Assembly (NCBI GenBank): GCA_047495785.1
Contig: JBLDXI010000003.1
Location: 4,154,001-4,218,000 of the forward strand
Origin: Lepidodermella squamata
Taxonomy: Eukaryota > Gastrotricha
Length of the DNA: 64,000 nucleotides
Reading direction: 5' to 3'
In this document: in pieces, positions 12,413 through 24,175 of the stretch
Layout: each line of letters begins with the position of its first letter
How positions within the stretch are numbered: the stretch's first letter is position 1
The notes under the pieces: generated by a model
What the model saw: only the letters and a program-made list of their open reading frames with translations
Database searches by the model: none
What the model was told of the DNA's origin: nothing
Translations under genes and position numbers: made by a program

Positions 12413-13079
12413 TTACAATGCTTTTTTGCTGGACACTGCTATATACAGATTATTCATTGCAGTATATAACTTTTTCAAGATGCGCCGATTGAAGACCGAA
12501 AGACAGCTGGGCTTGAGGTGAGCGCATCATGAGGCTCCATATTACCAACTCGACGATCATACTTCTTGGGAACATTACTTTATTAAGTTTTGCCGCGAGA
12601 GTTTTGGCAGGAAGGTGAGAATTAGCTGCCGATCGTGAACCGTGGATGTTGGAAAATCGTCGTGACATTTGCGTCGTAGGTTGTACTGGTGTCTTACCTC
12701 GCGAGTTGTAGAAACATGAGTCGGATTCTCCCAGAACCGGATAGGTTCGCCGCACAGAACGCATGAACAGAACTTTATGCCTTGTCGCAATAGCCGAATA
12801 GGACGGAAGTAGCAATTGGTCCGCAAGCTTAATAGGAACATAGTGATGTCATTTGGGTAGTTGATAAACTTCCCATAAACGGCTGAGCGTGCGCAAAAGA
12901 GTTTATGATCGTATTCCACATGGTATTGGCTGGCTAACAGTGCCAAGTCGTGCGCCCGTAGCTGGGATTTCGTTTGGTCTCGAAAAACACCCATTGATTC
13001 CAAGTATCTGTTTGGATTGATCCAATCGAGCAGTTTTCTTATCGGATTTTGTTCGAAGTAAGTCAGTTCTTCAATCCAG
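12413..13079 (-). CDS. Unknown protein, 3' exons of a minus-strand gene
   Basis: An exon at 13079-12698 ends in a strong donor (GAG|GTAAGA). It can be spliced in phase to 12511-12413, which ends KKAL-stop and is followed 115 bp later by AATAAA (near 12298 on this strand). The exon encodes a hydrophilic, Tyr/Arg-rich segment with a CSCVLCGEPIRFW motif that could be half of a metal-binding site. No family is recognised. The 5' end is unresolved; a short upstream exon near 13380-13310 is possible. The gene would run divergently from GIPC. Confidence 0.45.
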
Positions 13080-13453
13080 CTTTAGGCTATACCAAGAAGT
13101 TACGTCTAATTTTTATCTAAAGCTCTATGCTTCAATGTGAAATATTCCTTAGATCAATCAACGGGCATTTATTATGTGTTTCTTATAAAGCCCATGCTCA
13201 CAATGCTTAGTTGCTTGATTGCTAAGTTATTAATCTTGGGGCTTGGGGCACGGAAGGCCCCATAGGACGGAGGACGGAGGCCCCTAACCCTAAATATTTC
13301 AACTGAGTGGCTCCCATCTTTGCGTAGAAGCTTCTGGTTGTTGTGAATAACCAAGCGAATTATCGTCTGAAATATATATTGTTGCATTTGGATTTCATGA
13401 TGTTGCTCTAATTTGGAATATGCCTTTTCATTTTAGAGATTTTTTTTGAAATA

Positions 13454-14530
13454 ATGTCCTCGTCGCAATGGTGGCCTTTTAATAACAATCAAAGCAGCGA
13501 TCCTTGGTACAACAACGCGAATCAATCTGCTGCCATGTACAACGATCCATCTAATCAACGATTTGTTTTCTACTGCCAACTTGCTCATGGCAGTCAGACG
13601 GCCGTCATTCAAGATTTCGGAACAGTGCAACAGCTTTACAAAAAAATTGCCGACGCATTCGAAATTCCTATAGAGACGGTTTGTGCTGAAGACCTGTCTT
13701 GATATTAAATAGTAAACATTTCCACATTTAGATTCTTTATTGCACGTTAAATACGCACAAATTGGACATGAATAGGCTTCTTGGTTCGGCAATTTCACCG
13801 GAAGATTTTATTTTCTGCCACGTAGCTGGTCAACCAAAAGAGCTTGAGTTGATAAAGGCCGAAAACGCAATTGGGCTGACGATTACTGACAATGGAAATG
13901 GACTTGCATTTGTGAAAGGTATCCAACCGGGCAGTATTGCAGCCCGGCATGGGGCAATTGCTGTTGGCGATCACATCGCCAGAATTAACGGCGAATCTGC
14001 CTTTGGCATGCGCCATTTTGATGTCGCTTCCCGTCTGCGAGAAATTGAGCCTGGACAAACCATTCAGTTGCGCGTTGTTTCGCCCCTAACTTCAGGATTC
14101 TGTGAGTTGACGTTCTATTTCGGTCTAATTTTATGCAATTGTTGTTTTTGCAGCAATGATCGCCCCGAGAAGTTCGAATAAATCCAATGTTGGCAATAAG
14201 TTGGGTGGAAGTGGCGCTGGGCGAAAAACCCTGCGTTTCCGTGCAGATGGCCGTGCTGTGGTGGAAGATGAAGTTTTGCCTGATGAGCAAGATCGTGCAG
14301 CTGTGGCGAAGGTCGATTCTTTGTTAGATTCTTACTTGGGCGTAAGCGATGCTGAATTGGCCGATCGATTTTGGGTGCTGGCCAAACAAGCAGCGAATCC
14401 AGCTGAATTGGCAGCTCTCATCGACAACGAAGACGCTAGCTTGAAAGCGCTGTCATTTGGCTCAACGACTTTTGTCTACGATTTGTGGGGAATTTTAACT
14501 GACTTCAAACGCAACAATCCTCAGAGCTGA
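13454..14530 (+). CDS. GIPC: GIPC PDZ-domain adaptor protein
   Basis: Exons 13454-13678, 13732-14101 and 14154-14530 (introns 53 and 52 bp) join in frame to 323 residues, close to the usual family length of about 330. The GH1 region (FYCQLAHGSQT... with NTHKLDM) comes first. A single PDZ domain follows (LGLTITDNGNG-type carboxylate loop, here IGLTITDNGNG), then the C-terminal GH2 region (VDSLLDSYLGVSDAELADRF ... VYDLWG). GIPC proteins couple the tails of membrane receptors and integrins to myosin VI for endocytic trafficking in the cytoplasm; the GH2 region binds the myosin. All three family regions are intact, so the gene looks functional. Confidence 0.96.
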
Positions 14531-15318
14531 ACTTCTAAATTTATAGAGTTTGATATTTTTATGCATATGTGGCTTCTCTCTTGTGCTGTTAACTGTTTCG
14601 CTGGCGGGTGCTGGATTTTGTTGCACCTTCAACTATCTATGCTATTTTTCCGAAAATATACATGCAAGTGATCTTCTATATATTTATGCATTTTTCTTGG
14701 TCGATCTGTGTTCTCAAATTTTTCGCTGGGTCTACTAAATATCGAGGTGACTTCTTTATAAATTTCATACTAATTTTATTTATTGTTGTGCATTGAAATC
14801 ACATTCTATGCTGATCTCATGTTCGCTGTCTCACGCATTCCTCAGCGGTTGTTGGACCACTTTCTCATTGCTCTAGTCTTGAAAATTCATCATTTTGCGG
14901 AGCTGAAAAATCTCAGAAAATCGCATTACTCTGGCTTTATTTATCCGATGTCACGGCTTTATTTTCGTCGAATTCGCAAAATCACGAGTGAAAATTGTTG
15001 TTTCGTTGAGTTTTGCAAATAATAAGCTAATAAACAGCTACTCAAGTCAACCATGAAATGTTTTTTGCCTAGAAATGTCTTTAAATAAGCAAAAAGAAAC
15101 CAAATATACTCGAATATCATTGATGAAGTGATTACCCGTGCTAAATTTCAGCAAGCAACGTCAAAAAGCAAAGAAACGAGCGAAACTGATGAAAAAATTC
15201 ATGGGGCGATGCTGATAATAGCTTCTGAATCTGATCGATCTTGGTCAATGTGTTTTCATTCGGGGTTGAATACACATTTTTACTTAATTCTTAGGGATAA
15301 TTATCGCTAGTATTCCCA
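14531..15318. other. Intergenic region / GIPC 3' UTR
   Basis: AT-rich, with only short overlapping open frames in all phases. It likely includes the GIPC 3' UTR and the promoter of the XPG gene. No additional gene seen. Confidence 0.5.
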
Positions 15319-18300
15319 ATGGGAGTAAAGGGGCTATGGAAGTTGCTGGAACCTGCTGCTCAGCCTGTTTCATCCCTCGATGCGTTACGAGGACAAGTGA
15401 TTGCTATCGGTAAAATAGATCCAAGAAAGCAAAAACTGGAAAATTATGTTTTTTATTTGTAGATATAAGTATGTGGGCTCATCGCCTTTTGAAAGGCGGC
15501 ATCGGAAGTCACGAGAAAGCTCTAATGTTGACGTTTTCACGGATTTCCAAGCTGCTGTACTATGGAATTAAACCTGTATTCGTCTTCGATGGCGCCCCTC
15601 CTCGCGTCAAGCTTGAAACTCAGGTTGGTTTAAACGGCCATGACGAAGCCTGCTTAAACTTTTGAGAAATGATAGATGCGTCGCCGCAATCGCCGCGAAG
15701 CCGCGAGCGAACGAGTCGAAAGGCTTCGGCGACGCTTGTTAGACCAGGTGGTTGAAATGCAGGCCGAGGTCGCTGCTGCGGCGACCAGCCAGGACCCCAG
15801 CCAGCCATCGACTGAAAATGAAGTGGTCGATAAAGTTCTACAACGACTTCGCGATGCCCGCGAAGCCGAGCTGTCGAACGACATTTTCAAGCTTCAAACT
15901 GATGTTGATTTATCCGCAGTTTTGGAGGCTCAATCGTAGGTTTTCTCGATTCGACTTCAATATTTACGAATTAATTTGACAGTTCATCGAGCGAAAGCAG
16001 CAGCGATGAGGAAAGTGAAAATTCGAACAGCCAGTGGACACAACGCTTTGACGATGAAGATGACGAAGCTCTACTCAATTCAGTTTACTTCAAGGAACTT
16101 CCTCCAGAGGTTCGTCCACTATTTGGGTCTCAAAAAATGGAAAAATTATTGTTTTAGGTTCGGCATGACATGTTACTCGAGCTGAAAGTAAAACGAAAAT
16201 ACGCTGCGAGCATTGCCAGCGCACAAGGGGCAGAAACGTCATTTTTACCCAAGGTTCCCTAACAAATAGAAAGTTTGATTAGATTTAATTATTTCGAATA
16301 TAGGATCCGTCGGATTTCTCAGCCTTTCAACTCAAAAAAGCGTTGACGGGCAGCAAAATAGCGGAAAAACTGCGCGAAGCCCGGAAAGAAATCGCAGCTA
16401 ATGCCGTTGAGAGGGCGGGAGCTGATGCTTCCCTGCTACGCCGAGTCATGTTTTCCGGGGCAGGTGACAGGTCTACAGCGGCTACTGAGGTTGTTTGATA
16501 TATTTAGTTTTAACTCGAAATTCATTGAATTGACAGATTCGAGTGGAGACGGGCGGCGCTTCATCGTCCTCCGAATACGTTTTCGTGCACAACAAGCGGC
16601 AAGTGGACGATTTTGGGTTCGCTAGTGTCGCCTATCGGCCTCCGCCGAAGAAACAGGCCAAAGTTGAACCGTTGACATCACAACCGCCGGCTAAGGCGAC
16701 GGCTTTATTCATGAAAATCGGAACTTTTGACAGTTCAGCCTACGCCATTGGCGCAGCTAAAATTCAAAGCTCTGACAACGAAATGGACTCAGATTCCGAT
16801 GAAATTGATGATTATTTCAAACCAAAACCCACGCCTGTAGTGGCGAAAGCTGATCCTGTCGTTGAAAAAGCTCCAGTTCAACCAGTTCCGGAAATTATAA
16901 GCTCGGATGAAAGTGAAGACGATTTCGAGGAAGTGCCCCCTGTTCCATCAATAACTGATCTCGCGACCCCGGTGGAAAAAATAATCAAACCTATCGCGCA
17001 AAATCCACCGAAAAATGTGATAATCGAACCGCCTAAGCAGGCTGTTAGGGTGATCGAAAAAGAAACTTTACCTGTGATACCTGAAACCGAAGCAGAACCT
17101 GAAATCTGTGAAAAATCTCCCGAGTTGGCGATTTCTCAATCGCCACCTGCACAAGTGACTGAGCCTTTGAATATTTCAAAAAATTCTGAAGCCGATGTCT
17201 CGAGTTGGCAATTGGAAGATGCTTTGGTTGCTATTCGTGAGGAGCGAAAAGAAAGCGCCCAGACGGCGTTGATGGACTTTGACCGCGAAAAGCGATCCGC
17301 AGCCGCCCCGGCCGAGTCGTTCTACTCGGATGTCGCCGAGATGTGTCGCGCTTTCGGCTTCCCGACTGTCGACTCGCCGGCGGAAGCCGAGGCCCAGGCG
17401 GCAGCGATGGACAGTGCGGGTATTATCAATTGTTGTTTGACTGATGATTCAGATTATTGGCTGTTCGGTGGGCAACGGTGTGTTCGAGGCCTGTTCGCCA
17501 GTGGGCCGGGTAAAAAGGACGATGCGTTGTCGGCTGGAGCCGCTTGCTACAAATACGAGTTATCGGAAATAGTGAAAAATACGGGTCTTGATCGGGACAC
17601 GATGATTTTCATCGCCATGATTTCTGGCAGGTAATTTTTTCAAACATCTTCAAAAAAGTACCGAGACTAGTGATAACTTTGGACCATTTTTGAAGTATAG
17701 AAATCAAATGGAATTATTCCATTTTTACCTGATATTTTGCAATTGCAAGCGTAAATATGGAAGGGTTCCAAATCGCTCCCGTGAGCGCAACCTCAAGAGC
17801 GTAGACGCGTCGCTTTATTTGCGTATTTTTTGCTCGGTTAGGTCGGAAAATTGCCATAAAACGAGGAAATTTCAACTCAAAAAGTAAATATCAACAGCCG
17901 CCTGAAATGCTGGGGTGATGGAGTCCAGTGCCATCTATTATTTATTTAAGAGCATATGAATCCCAAAGTTGAGAGCACGTTAACAAAAAGTTTCGAGTGG
18001 TATAAAAGTGGCAGAAAATTCGAGTCATATTTCAGCCCGTTTCAAAATTTGATAATAACATAACAAAAGATGTACAAAATTCAGCATTTGTATGATTTGA
18101 GCTTAGGTTTAGTCAACAGATAATTGTAAATAAGTGAGCATTGTAACAGATTTTGAAGCCGCAATCGCATCGTGGAGGAAGGCTAGTATAGGAAGTAATA
18201 TCGACTGGGCGATGATGAGGACAATGAAAGTGGAGTGGTAGATTGTTAAACAACAGAGGCCCTGCGTAACTAAGAGAGGCTTGGCCGTAGTCAAGTTTCA

Positions 18301-20467
18301 TAGTAGGAATTTTGAAGCTGAGACGTGAAGAACGAGTAGAAGATCGAGGATTAGGAATAAAAATAGATTTTATAACATCTAACAAAATGTTGAAGTTTCA
18401 ATTTTTCTACTCGATTCTTTTGCGGCCGCAAGGCGCTGATCTTCGAGCTTGGCCAGGTCAGTTTCGAGCTGCTCAGCGCGGAATTGCAGAAATGCAGAAT
18501 TTCTCATTGCATAGGTTCTCCATTTTCCGGCGCTGTTCGTTGACATTGGTGCCAGTTGACAGCTGAAGAAGAAGTTTTCAATAGCTTGCTCTTCTTTAAT
18601 CAACATCTCGACAAATTGCCATCAGAAAAAATAGCAAATTATCAATAAAATTGCCTCAACGATTTTATTGGTCCGGAAGTTCCACCAAAGGCTCGTTCCA
18701 CTCCTTGGGCTTTAACCTAGCCAGGTTTTCTCAAACCGGCAGTAGTCAGCAGTAACAGTCAGCGAAACCGGAGAATTTCCGAACTTCATGGTTAGATAGG
18801 GCCTTGATTCTTTGGTGATTGATATTTGGCAATCGGGTCGACGTGTTCCGACTTGAGAAAAGATAGCGAGAGAAACCGCCTATAGATTGCCGTCTTTCAA
18901 CGGGTTCGCGCAATGGTCCCAGTAACCCGACCCCTGCACCCATCTAATGACCGCCTGAGAAAAATGGCAGCCGCGAACGACTACCATCCAGCCTGCGAAG
19001 CGCAGGTAAAAGGCAGATTTCGAAGTCGCACGTGACCTCTTCGAGCAGTAGATTTTCACAAGTCGATTCGCAGCCTTCGAAGATTTTTTTGAACACCCTT
19101 TCGTAATCAAACCCAGCCTGGCAGAAAACGGCCAGGGCTGACATTTTGTGTTCCTCGGTGTGAATCGAAAATAGTTGACGGGAAAGTGTAGGCGCATTTG
19201 AAAGTTGCACGAACTACGCGTTTGAAGCTCGATTTTGTCGCAAATAAACAGTTCCATCGTCGTCCAAGTAGTAGACAAAGTCCTCTACTTTCTTTGCCCG
19301 TGAATATTTCGAAATTTCGTGGCGACATGCGTTAATGTCTCGTTCAGTTTCCAAAGCCATACCCTCAGCTAGTATTTCTAGTAAATATTCGGGTGAGACG
19401 GGGTTGGTGGGTAAATTTAGATTTTTCCCCAATAGACAGCGTTTTTAGATGACTCAAACCTCGTAAAATGCTGCGCCACGGCCGGGTCCAGTTGAACACG
19501 AACTTCAGCGTAGATTTTATTGGCTGGTTTGCTCGGATTTTTGTTTTGCTTTTTCTTCACCTCAATCCTGGCTAATTCAATTACTTTGAACTCCGAGCCA
19601 TTTGAAAGAAGAAGAATTGTATGCAAAGAATCTTGTGTTTTTATCGTTTGATGTTGCTAAGCCACAAGTTTTCAAGATTACCCATAGTCTACAATTTTCC
19701 TCGTATTGTTAAGGTATACGATTCATTTTTTTATCTTTTCAGTGATTACTCTGATGGATTGCGTGGTTGCGGGCCTGCTCTAGCTCTAGACATTTGGCGG
19801 GAATTCTTCGATAAGAAAACCGATGTTGAGGATGACAAAATTTTGGAGCCACTTCGTCGTTTCAAAAACGCTGTTTTAGCCGCTTATTCTGGCGATGATT
19901 ACCCTGGCCTGGCGAAATCGGCTGCCCTGGTCGTCGATCGGTTTCTAAAACGCCGGAAACAGGCGAATCGGCGACAGGCTGGGCAGCGGGAAATCGATAT
20001 TGAAGATATAGCTGAGGAGCGATTTCCATCTCCTGACGTAGTCGAGGCATTTCTGAGGCCGAATGTGAAGCTCAACGAATTTATTGACGAAAATAATAAC
20101 GATTTTTTCGACGATAACCCTCGATTTACTTTACGCTGGTCAAAGCCAGATTTGGATCGGCTCAAGGTTGGCTAGATTTTTCATAATTTTTCATAATATT
20201 TATTTTCGTATTTCTCAGAGTTTTGCAAAGCGGCAGTGGAACTGGCAGCCTGATCGAACTGAAGCTGTGTTAGCGCCTGTTTTACGGCGTGTTGATTTGA
20301 CGACGACCAACCTGCCAGGCCAGGCGACTTTGACGTCACTCTGGAGGGCCATTCCGACTGTTTCTCATACGACAAATCGCAGCAAAGCTCAACAGCCGAA
20401 CAATAAGGAGAGTGATAGTAAAAACAATAACGCCAGAAAAGGTGCTGCGAAATCTCGCAAGAAATGA
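15319..20467 (+). CDS. ERCC5: XPG/ERCC5 structure-specific endonuclease
   Basis: Nine exons (15319-15409, 15463-15623, 15676-15935, 15983-16109, 16158-16253, 16304-16489, 16537-17630, 19743-20166, 20219-20467) close to 895 residues. The N-terminus MGVKGLWKLL and the AIDISMW and FVFDGAPP motifs form the XPG N region, with its two metal-binding Asp residues. A long acidic, low-complexity spacer follows. The I region has PAEAEAQAAA, TDDSDYWLFG and, across the big intron, GSDYSDG with the helix-hairpin-helix start. Catalytic acidic residues are all present. The C-terminus has QATLTSLW, a degenerate PIP-box that could bind PCNA, and a basic tail. XPG cuts 3' of the lesion in nucleotide-excision repair. 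The spacer is shorter than in vertebrates (895 versus about 1186 residues). Intron 7 is 2.1 kb; all others are about 50 bp. Confidence 0.96.
18113..18385 (-). mobile_element. 3' fragment of a non-LTR retrotransposon in XPG intron 7
   Basis: The minus strand encodes about 90 residues matching the extreme C-terminus of the longer retrotransposon copy at 38.2-39.2 kb: the shared run is LDYGxAxLSYxGPxLFNxLPxxFHC, then a CDCGFK/CKCGMK motif. This region is typical of the end of ORF2 in L2/CR1-type elements. It is severely 5'-truncated and inserted antisense to the host gene. Confidence 0.75.
18379..19623 (-). pseudogene. Antisense gene nested in XPG intron 7, probably damaged
   Basis: Three protein-like minus-strand blocks lie here: 19623-19455 (starts MHTILLLSNG), 19432-18944 (contains EDFVYYLDDDGTVYLRQ and, further on, FCQAGFDYERVFKKIFEG), and 18606-18379 (basic helical tail with FRAEQLETDLAKLEDQ). 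Amino-acid composition is coding-like. However, the middle block is broken by one in-frame TAG at 19214-19216, and I found no phase-consistent splice between the first and second blocks. It may be a decaying gene, or an active gene with splice sites I missed. No family recognised. Confidence 0.4.
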
Positions 20468-22058
20468 TTTTATTTCTCATTCATTTGATTGAAAATTTGG
20501 CTATAATAAAACTTTTTGAGCCCATTTGTATCCGGTGTTATTTCAGTCCTACAGTACTGCCATTGAAATGTTGGGGAAGGGCGCCGAATAGGAGGCAAGC
20601 GTGTTTGCCACGTGATACACCTCAGACTTGGGACTTCGAAAAATTGTCTAAGATACGAATCATTTGTGGGAAATCTGGGGCAATCACGCGCCACTTTAAA
20701 TGGATCTATTCGGCATGGCTACTTCAGACTTGTGGCTCATCCTTACTCTTTTTCCAGAAAATCATTTCATTAGTGTGCTGCAGTTGAAGATTTACTTCTC
20801 TCGTAAAGTTCTATATTTTTTTGCTCGCCTAAATGCATTACTCGATCGATTCAGGAACCGTAATTTAGACCGACCGAATTAGGCTTCAGTTCACATCTAA
20901 TCCACCTATTCAAGGTATTTGAAAAAAATGATTGACACTTCAATAACGATTTCAATCTTGGCCACGTGCCTATGGCACCCGTGTTCCGTATTTCCCTTTG
21001 AAGGCTCATATTTCGTTGCCAACTGTGAGAAATTCCCACCCATGGATAATCACTTAATCTCGGAAGTTTAAAATTCATCCGGAATTTAGTGACGTAACCA
21101 CATCACGTTACCACCGACTGAGAGTCGCGCGGTAACCCGGGTTGTCGAGATGATGGCGTAATGAGCCGGCAGGTGCGTGGCTCTGCGTGAGGCCCTTCGA
21201 ATAATGCCGGCGAATTGTTGCGCGGCACCGAGGCGGAACGGTTGTTGGCTCGCAAGGCGGGCGGTCAGTGGCGCCATTAAGCCGATTGTTGTGTCACGGG
21301 TAACAAAAGCGCACGCAGCACAATGCACGACGAATGCCTCGAATTTCAGGCGACCCCGAGGACGACAGACACAGCCGCTCGACTCGACCCCGTTCGCGGT
21401 ATTGCGAACTTTTCTTGGCCCGCTGTCTCGAGTCGCGCGCAGCTAAACGCAATTTGTTGATAGTGTCGCTTTTTTTCTATTTGTTTTTCTCGCCGAGTTA
21501 GTAACGCGTGGGAGAGCGACAACGTGTTGCGGGCGTGTTGACTCACTGTTACAGGCCCTACTACGACATGATTTCAACGTAGAAACGAGCCTATGGGGGT
21601 TAAACGTTACGCTGTACTTTTTCCACCATGCATGCGCGCGCTTTCGGTGTTTGTTTCACCCGCTCACTAATACTACTGCAAAAAATGTACAGAACACCTG
21701 TGAGGCGCGTGTGTAGTAAGGCGAATTTATCAATGCTGCATAGGTTATAATAATAGGGATAAAGCTGCTCCAAGGTTTGTGTCAACTTTCTCCTACAATT
21801 AGCGTGAAGCGCCGAGTTCCGCCACAGCAGCGAATTGGTCAACACCGGCTCTTGTAGTATGCGCGTAATGATTCGAGCCATCCAGCTTAGAAGGCAATTC
21901 CTTCTGAACACGTTATGAGCAAATGAATTAATCCCCCCTCATGAAAAAAATCGCCACAAATTACAGTTTACTCAAGCATAAAATGATATTTTGTAAACAC
22001 TTATCTAATTACTGATCTGTTTTTAGACTAATTAATTGCTAATCAACAAACAAAAACC
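20468..22058. other. Intergenic region with a CG-rich block
   Basis: The first 600 bp are AT-rich. About 21090-21550 is strikingly CG-rich, with no coding exon that splices, and may be promoter or enhancer DNA for the Ly6 gene downstream. No RNA gene recognised. Confidence 0.4.
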
Positions 22059-22518
22059 ATGAACAACCTTATGATCGCTTTTGGCCTCGTTCTGGCTGTC
22101 GCCACTCTTTCGACAGGTAAATTTGATTTTTATTGATTTTTATTTATTCTTTATTTTTCTGAATTTCAGAAGCGCTAAAATGCATGCAATGCACCAATTG
22201 CCCGTACAGCCAGGTTGTCGGAATGTCGTCGACTGATTGCGGTGGTAGCGATAAATATTGCACGGTAAATTTTGATTAAGATGGAATATTTGCCCTCATT
22301 CAATTTTGGCGCTGTCTTTATAGGTCATCCAAGAGAGCGGCCTGTACAACCGCGGCTGCGCGCAGACCTGTGAAATGGGCAACGGTGCCATCGACAACAA
22401 CGCCGAGGGTCTGGTCATGTGCTGCCAGAAGGACGGTTGCAACGCGGCGCTGTCTCTTATCGCTTCTTCGCCCGTCGTCGGCTTGTTGGTCGGAGTGATT
22501 GCCCTGCTACGCCTCTAA
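22059..22518 (+). CDS. Ly6/three-finger GPI-type protein (copy 1)
   Basis: Exons 22059-22116, 22170-22264 and 22324-22518 join in frame to 115 residues. A signal peptide (MNNLMIAFGLVLAVATLSTG) is followed by the three-finger core: LKCMQCTNC at the start, a central DKYC, and the closing CCQKDGCN box, where the final C-N is diagnostic of Ly6/uPAR domains. A hydrophobic C-terminal tail (from about residue 95) with small residues before it indicates a GPI anchor. The protein should sit on the outer cell surface as a ligand-binding or receptor-modulating protein. The intron plan (phase 1 after the signal peptide, phase 0 just after the YC motif) is shared with the other five Ly6 genes here. Confidence 0.9.
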
Positions 22519-23676
22519 ATTGTCAATTTATTATTATTATTATTGCCTTTACTCCACGCTCCGTGCTTCCTCATTTTACTCGAACTTTTTGAACCCGTCT
22601 CGTGTTATTGTCAACAATTATAGATGACAAATTTTGTTTTTACTCATCAACATCATCATTGGAATTTCTCAAGTCAACAGCTTTAGGACGGCTATTTTTT
22701 AGGCTCCATTACCGTTATTACAGTTCAAAAGATTGAATCGTTATGGTGATGACACTTTTATCGACGGTTCATTTTGTTTGTTCTCTATTCCTATATGATG
22801 TAAATATCTGACAACATTCCACCGATATCAGCAGTTTTAATCTTTGTTTCTGTGAAATGTAACAAACAAAAAACGACGAGTAAAACGATAAAAATTGATA
22901 TGTTATTTCGCGTTTTTGTCACCGGCTGCTGCTACATTAGGGGTTCGTTGCGTAGTCGAAGGTGTTTTACGCTTGGCCGTCGAGCGCGCCTGCGTGGGAA
23001 TAATCGGATGAATCCCGAAGAAATGACGTTACGGCGCCAATTTTCACACATTTTTCACACGCACTTTTGCACCTACGTTAATAGCCTCCTACAATTAATT
23101 GCTTTGTATACGCGCCGAATCGCCGCTTTATTGTCGACAACAACAATACATATTGTGGCGTTCTACAATAGCCTTTTTATCAATGAATAGCGACTCAATG
23201 AACTGAACTTGGAGTCTCTGCCTCAAGAGTGACATAATGATTTGTAAATTGTTACGTTCAAGTTGACCGAATGTAACGCCGTAAAACTTGGAGAGAAAAA
23301 GTCAAATTATTGTTCATCCTTATCGTCGGTTTTATTTATTTCAAGAGACTTGCTGCTTCTATACACAATGCTGGTAATCTCATCGTCTGGTATAAGGCGT
23401 CTCGAAGCGAAAACGCGCCAATATGACTATGACAGTCAAGTTGTTGTATTTAAAAACATGGTAAATGCAGGTAAAATGACAACATAGACACGAAGTAGAA
23501 GCTAGCTTTGTTTTAAAACTGTTGTTGTGTTTGAAATTCGACTTTGGCGATTTTCTTTTTGTCGTCGAGAAAAAAGGAGTAAATACAGCGCGGTGATAAC
23601 ATGAAAATTATTAACAATAGTAAGGACTCGGATTAATAACGCGGGACAAGGCATCGGGTACAACGTTTAAAAAATT
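22519..23676. other. Intergenic region between converging Ly6 genes
   Basis: AT-rich DNA between the 3' ends of two Ly6 genes. The open frames seen (for example 22852-23190) look like chance frames in low-complexity sequence. No other feature supported. Confidence 0.45.
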
Positions 23677-24175
23677 CTATTGGCGCCTCAGTGCGTTGTA
23701 GGCGGCCAAGATCGCGAGGAATGACGCTGATAGTCCGAGCCACGACGCCGAGAAAGAAGTCGCCGAGTTGCAGCCTTCCTTGTCCTTGCAGCAGTTGACC
23801 GAGTACTTGACAGAGTTCAGCGTCCACGAGCCTTCAGTGCAGTTGACAGCGCAGCTGCGAGTGATCGAACCGTCGCTCCTCACTTCTTTCTATTAACATG
23901 AGAAATCAATTAATATTTGAATACATCGAAAAAATGACTAAGACTTACATAGCAATAACGATGGGCAGGTTGGCATTCGCTGATAGCATAACCGTCGGTG
24001 GTCGAGCAGGGCGAGCAAACGTAGCACTTCATGATTGGTGGAACGGTGGTCTGAGCGTAGCCTGGAAAATATTGCGGAATTGAAGACAATAAATAAGGAA
24101 TGTTTAAGGTGGCTTACAAAGAGTTGCAAAAGCAACAACTGCAACGCCAACGGCAATGCACTGATTCGTAAGCAT
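23677..24175 (-). CDS. Ly6/three-finger GPI-type protein (copy 2)
   Basis: Exons 24175-24118, 24061-23949 and 23889-23677 join in frame to 127 residues. Signal peptide (MLTNQCIAVGVAVVAFA), then MKCYVCSPC, HRYCY at the conserved intron, CAVNCTEG, and the closing CCKDKEGCN box. A hydrophobic tail (about residues 105-122) predicts a GPI anchor. It is convergent with copy 1 and is most simply a local inverted duplicate. Confidence 0.9.
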
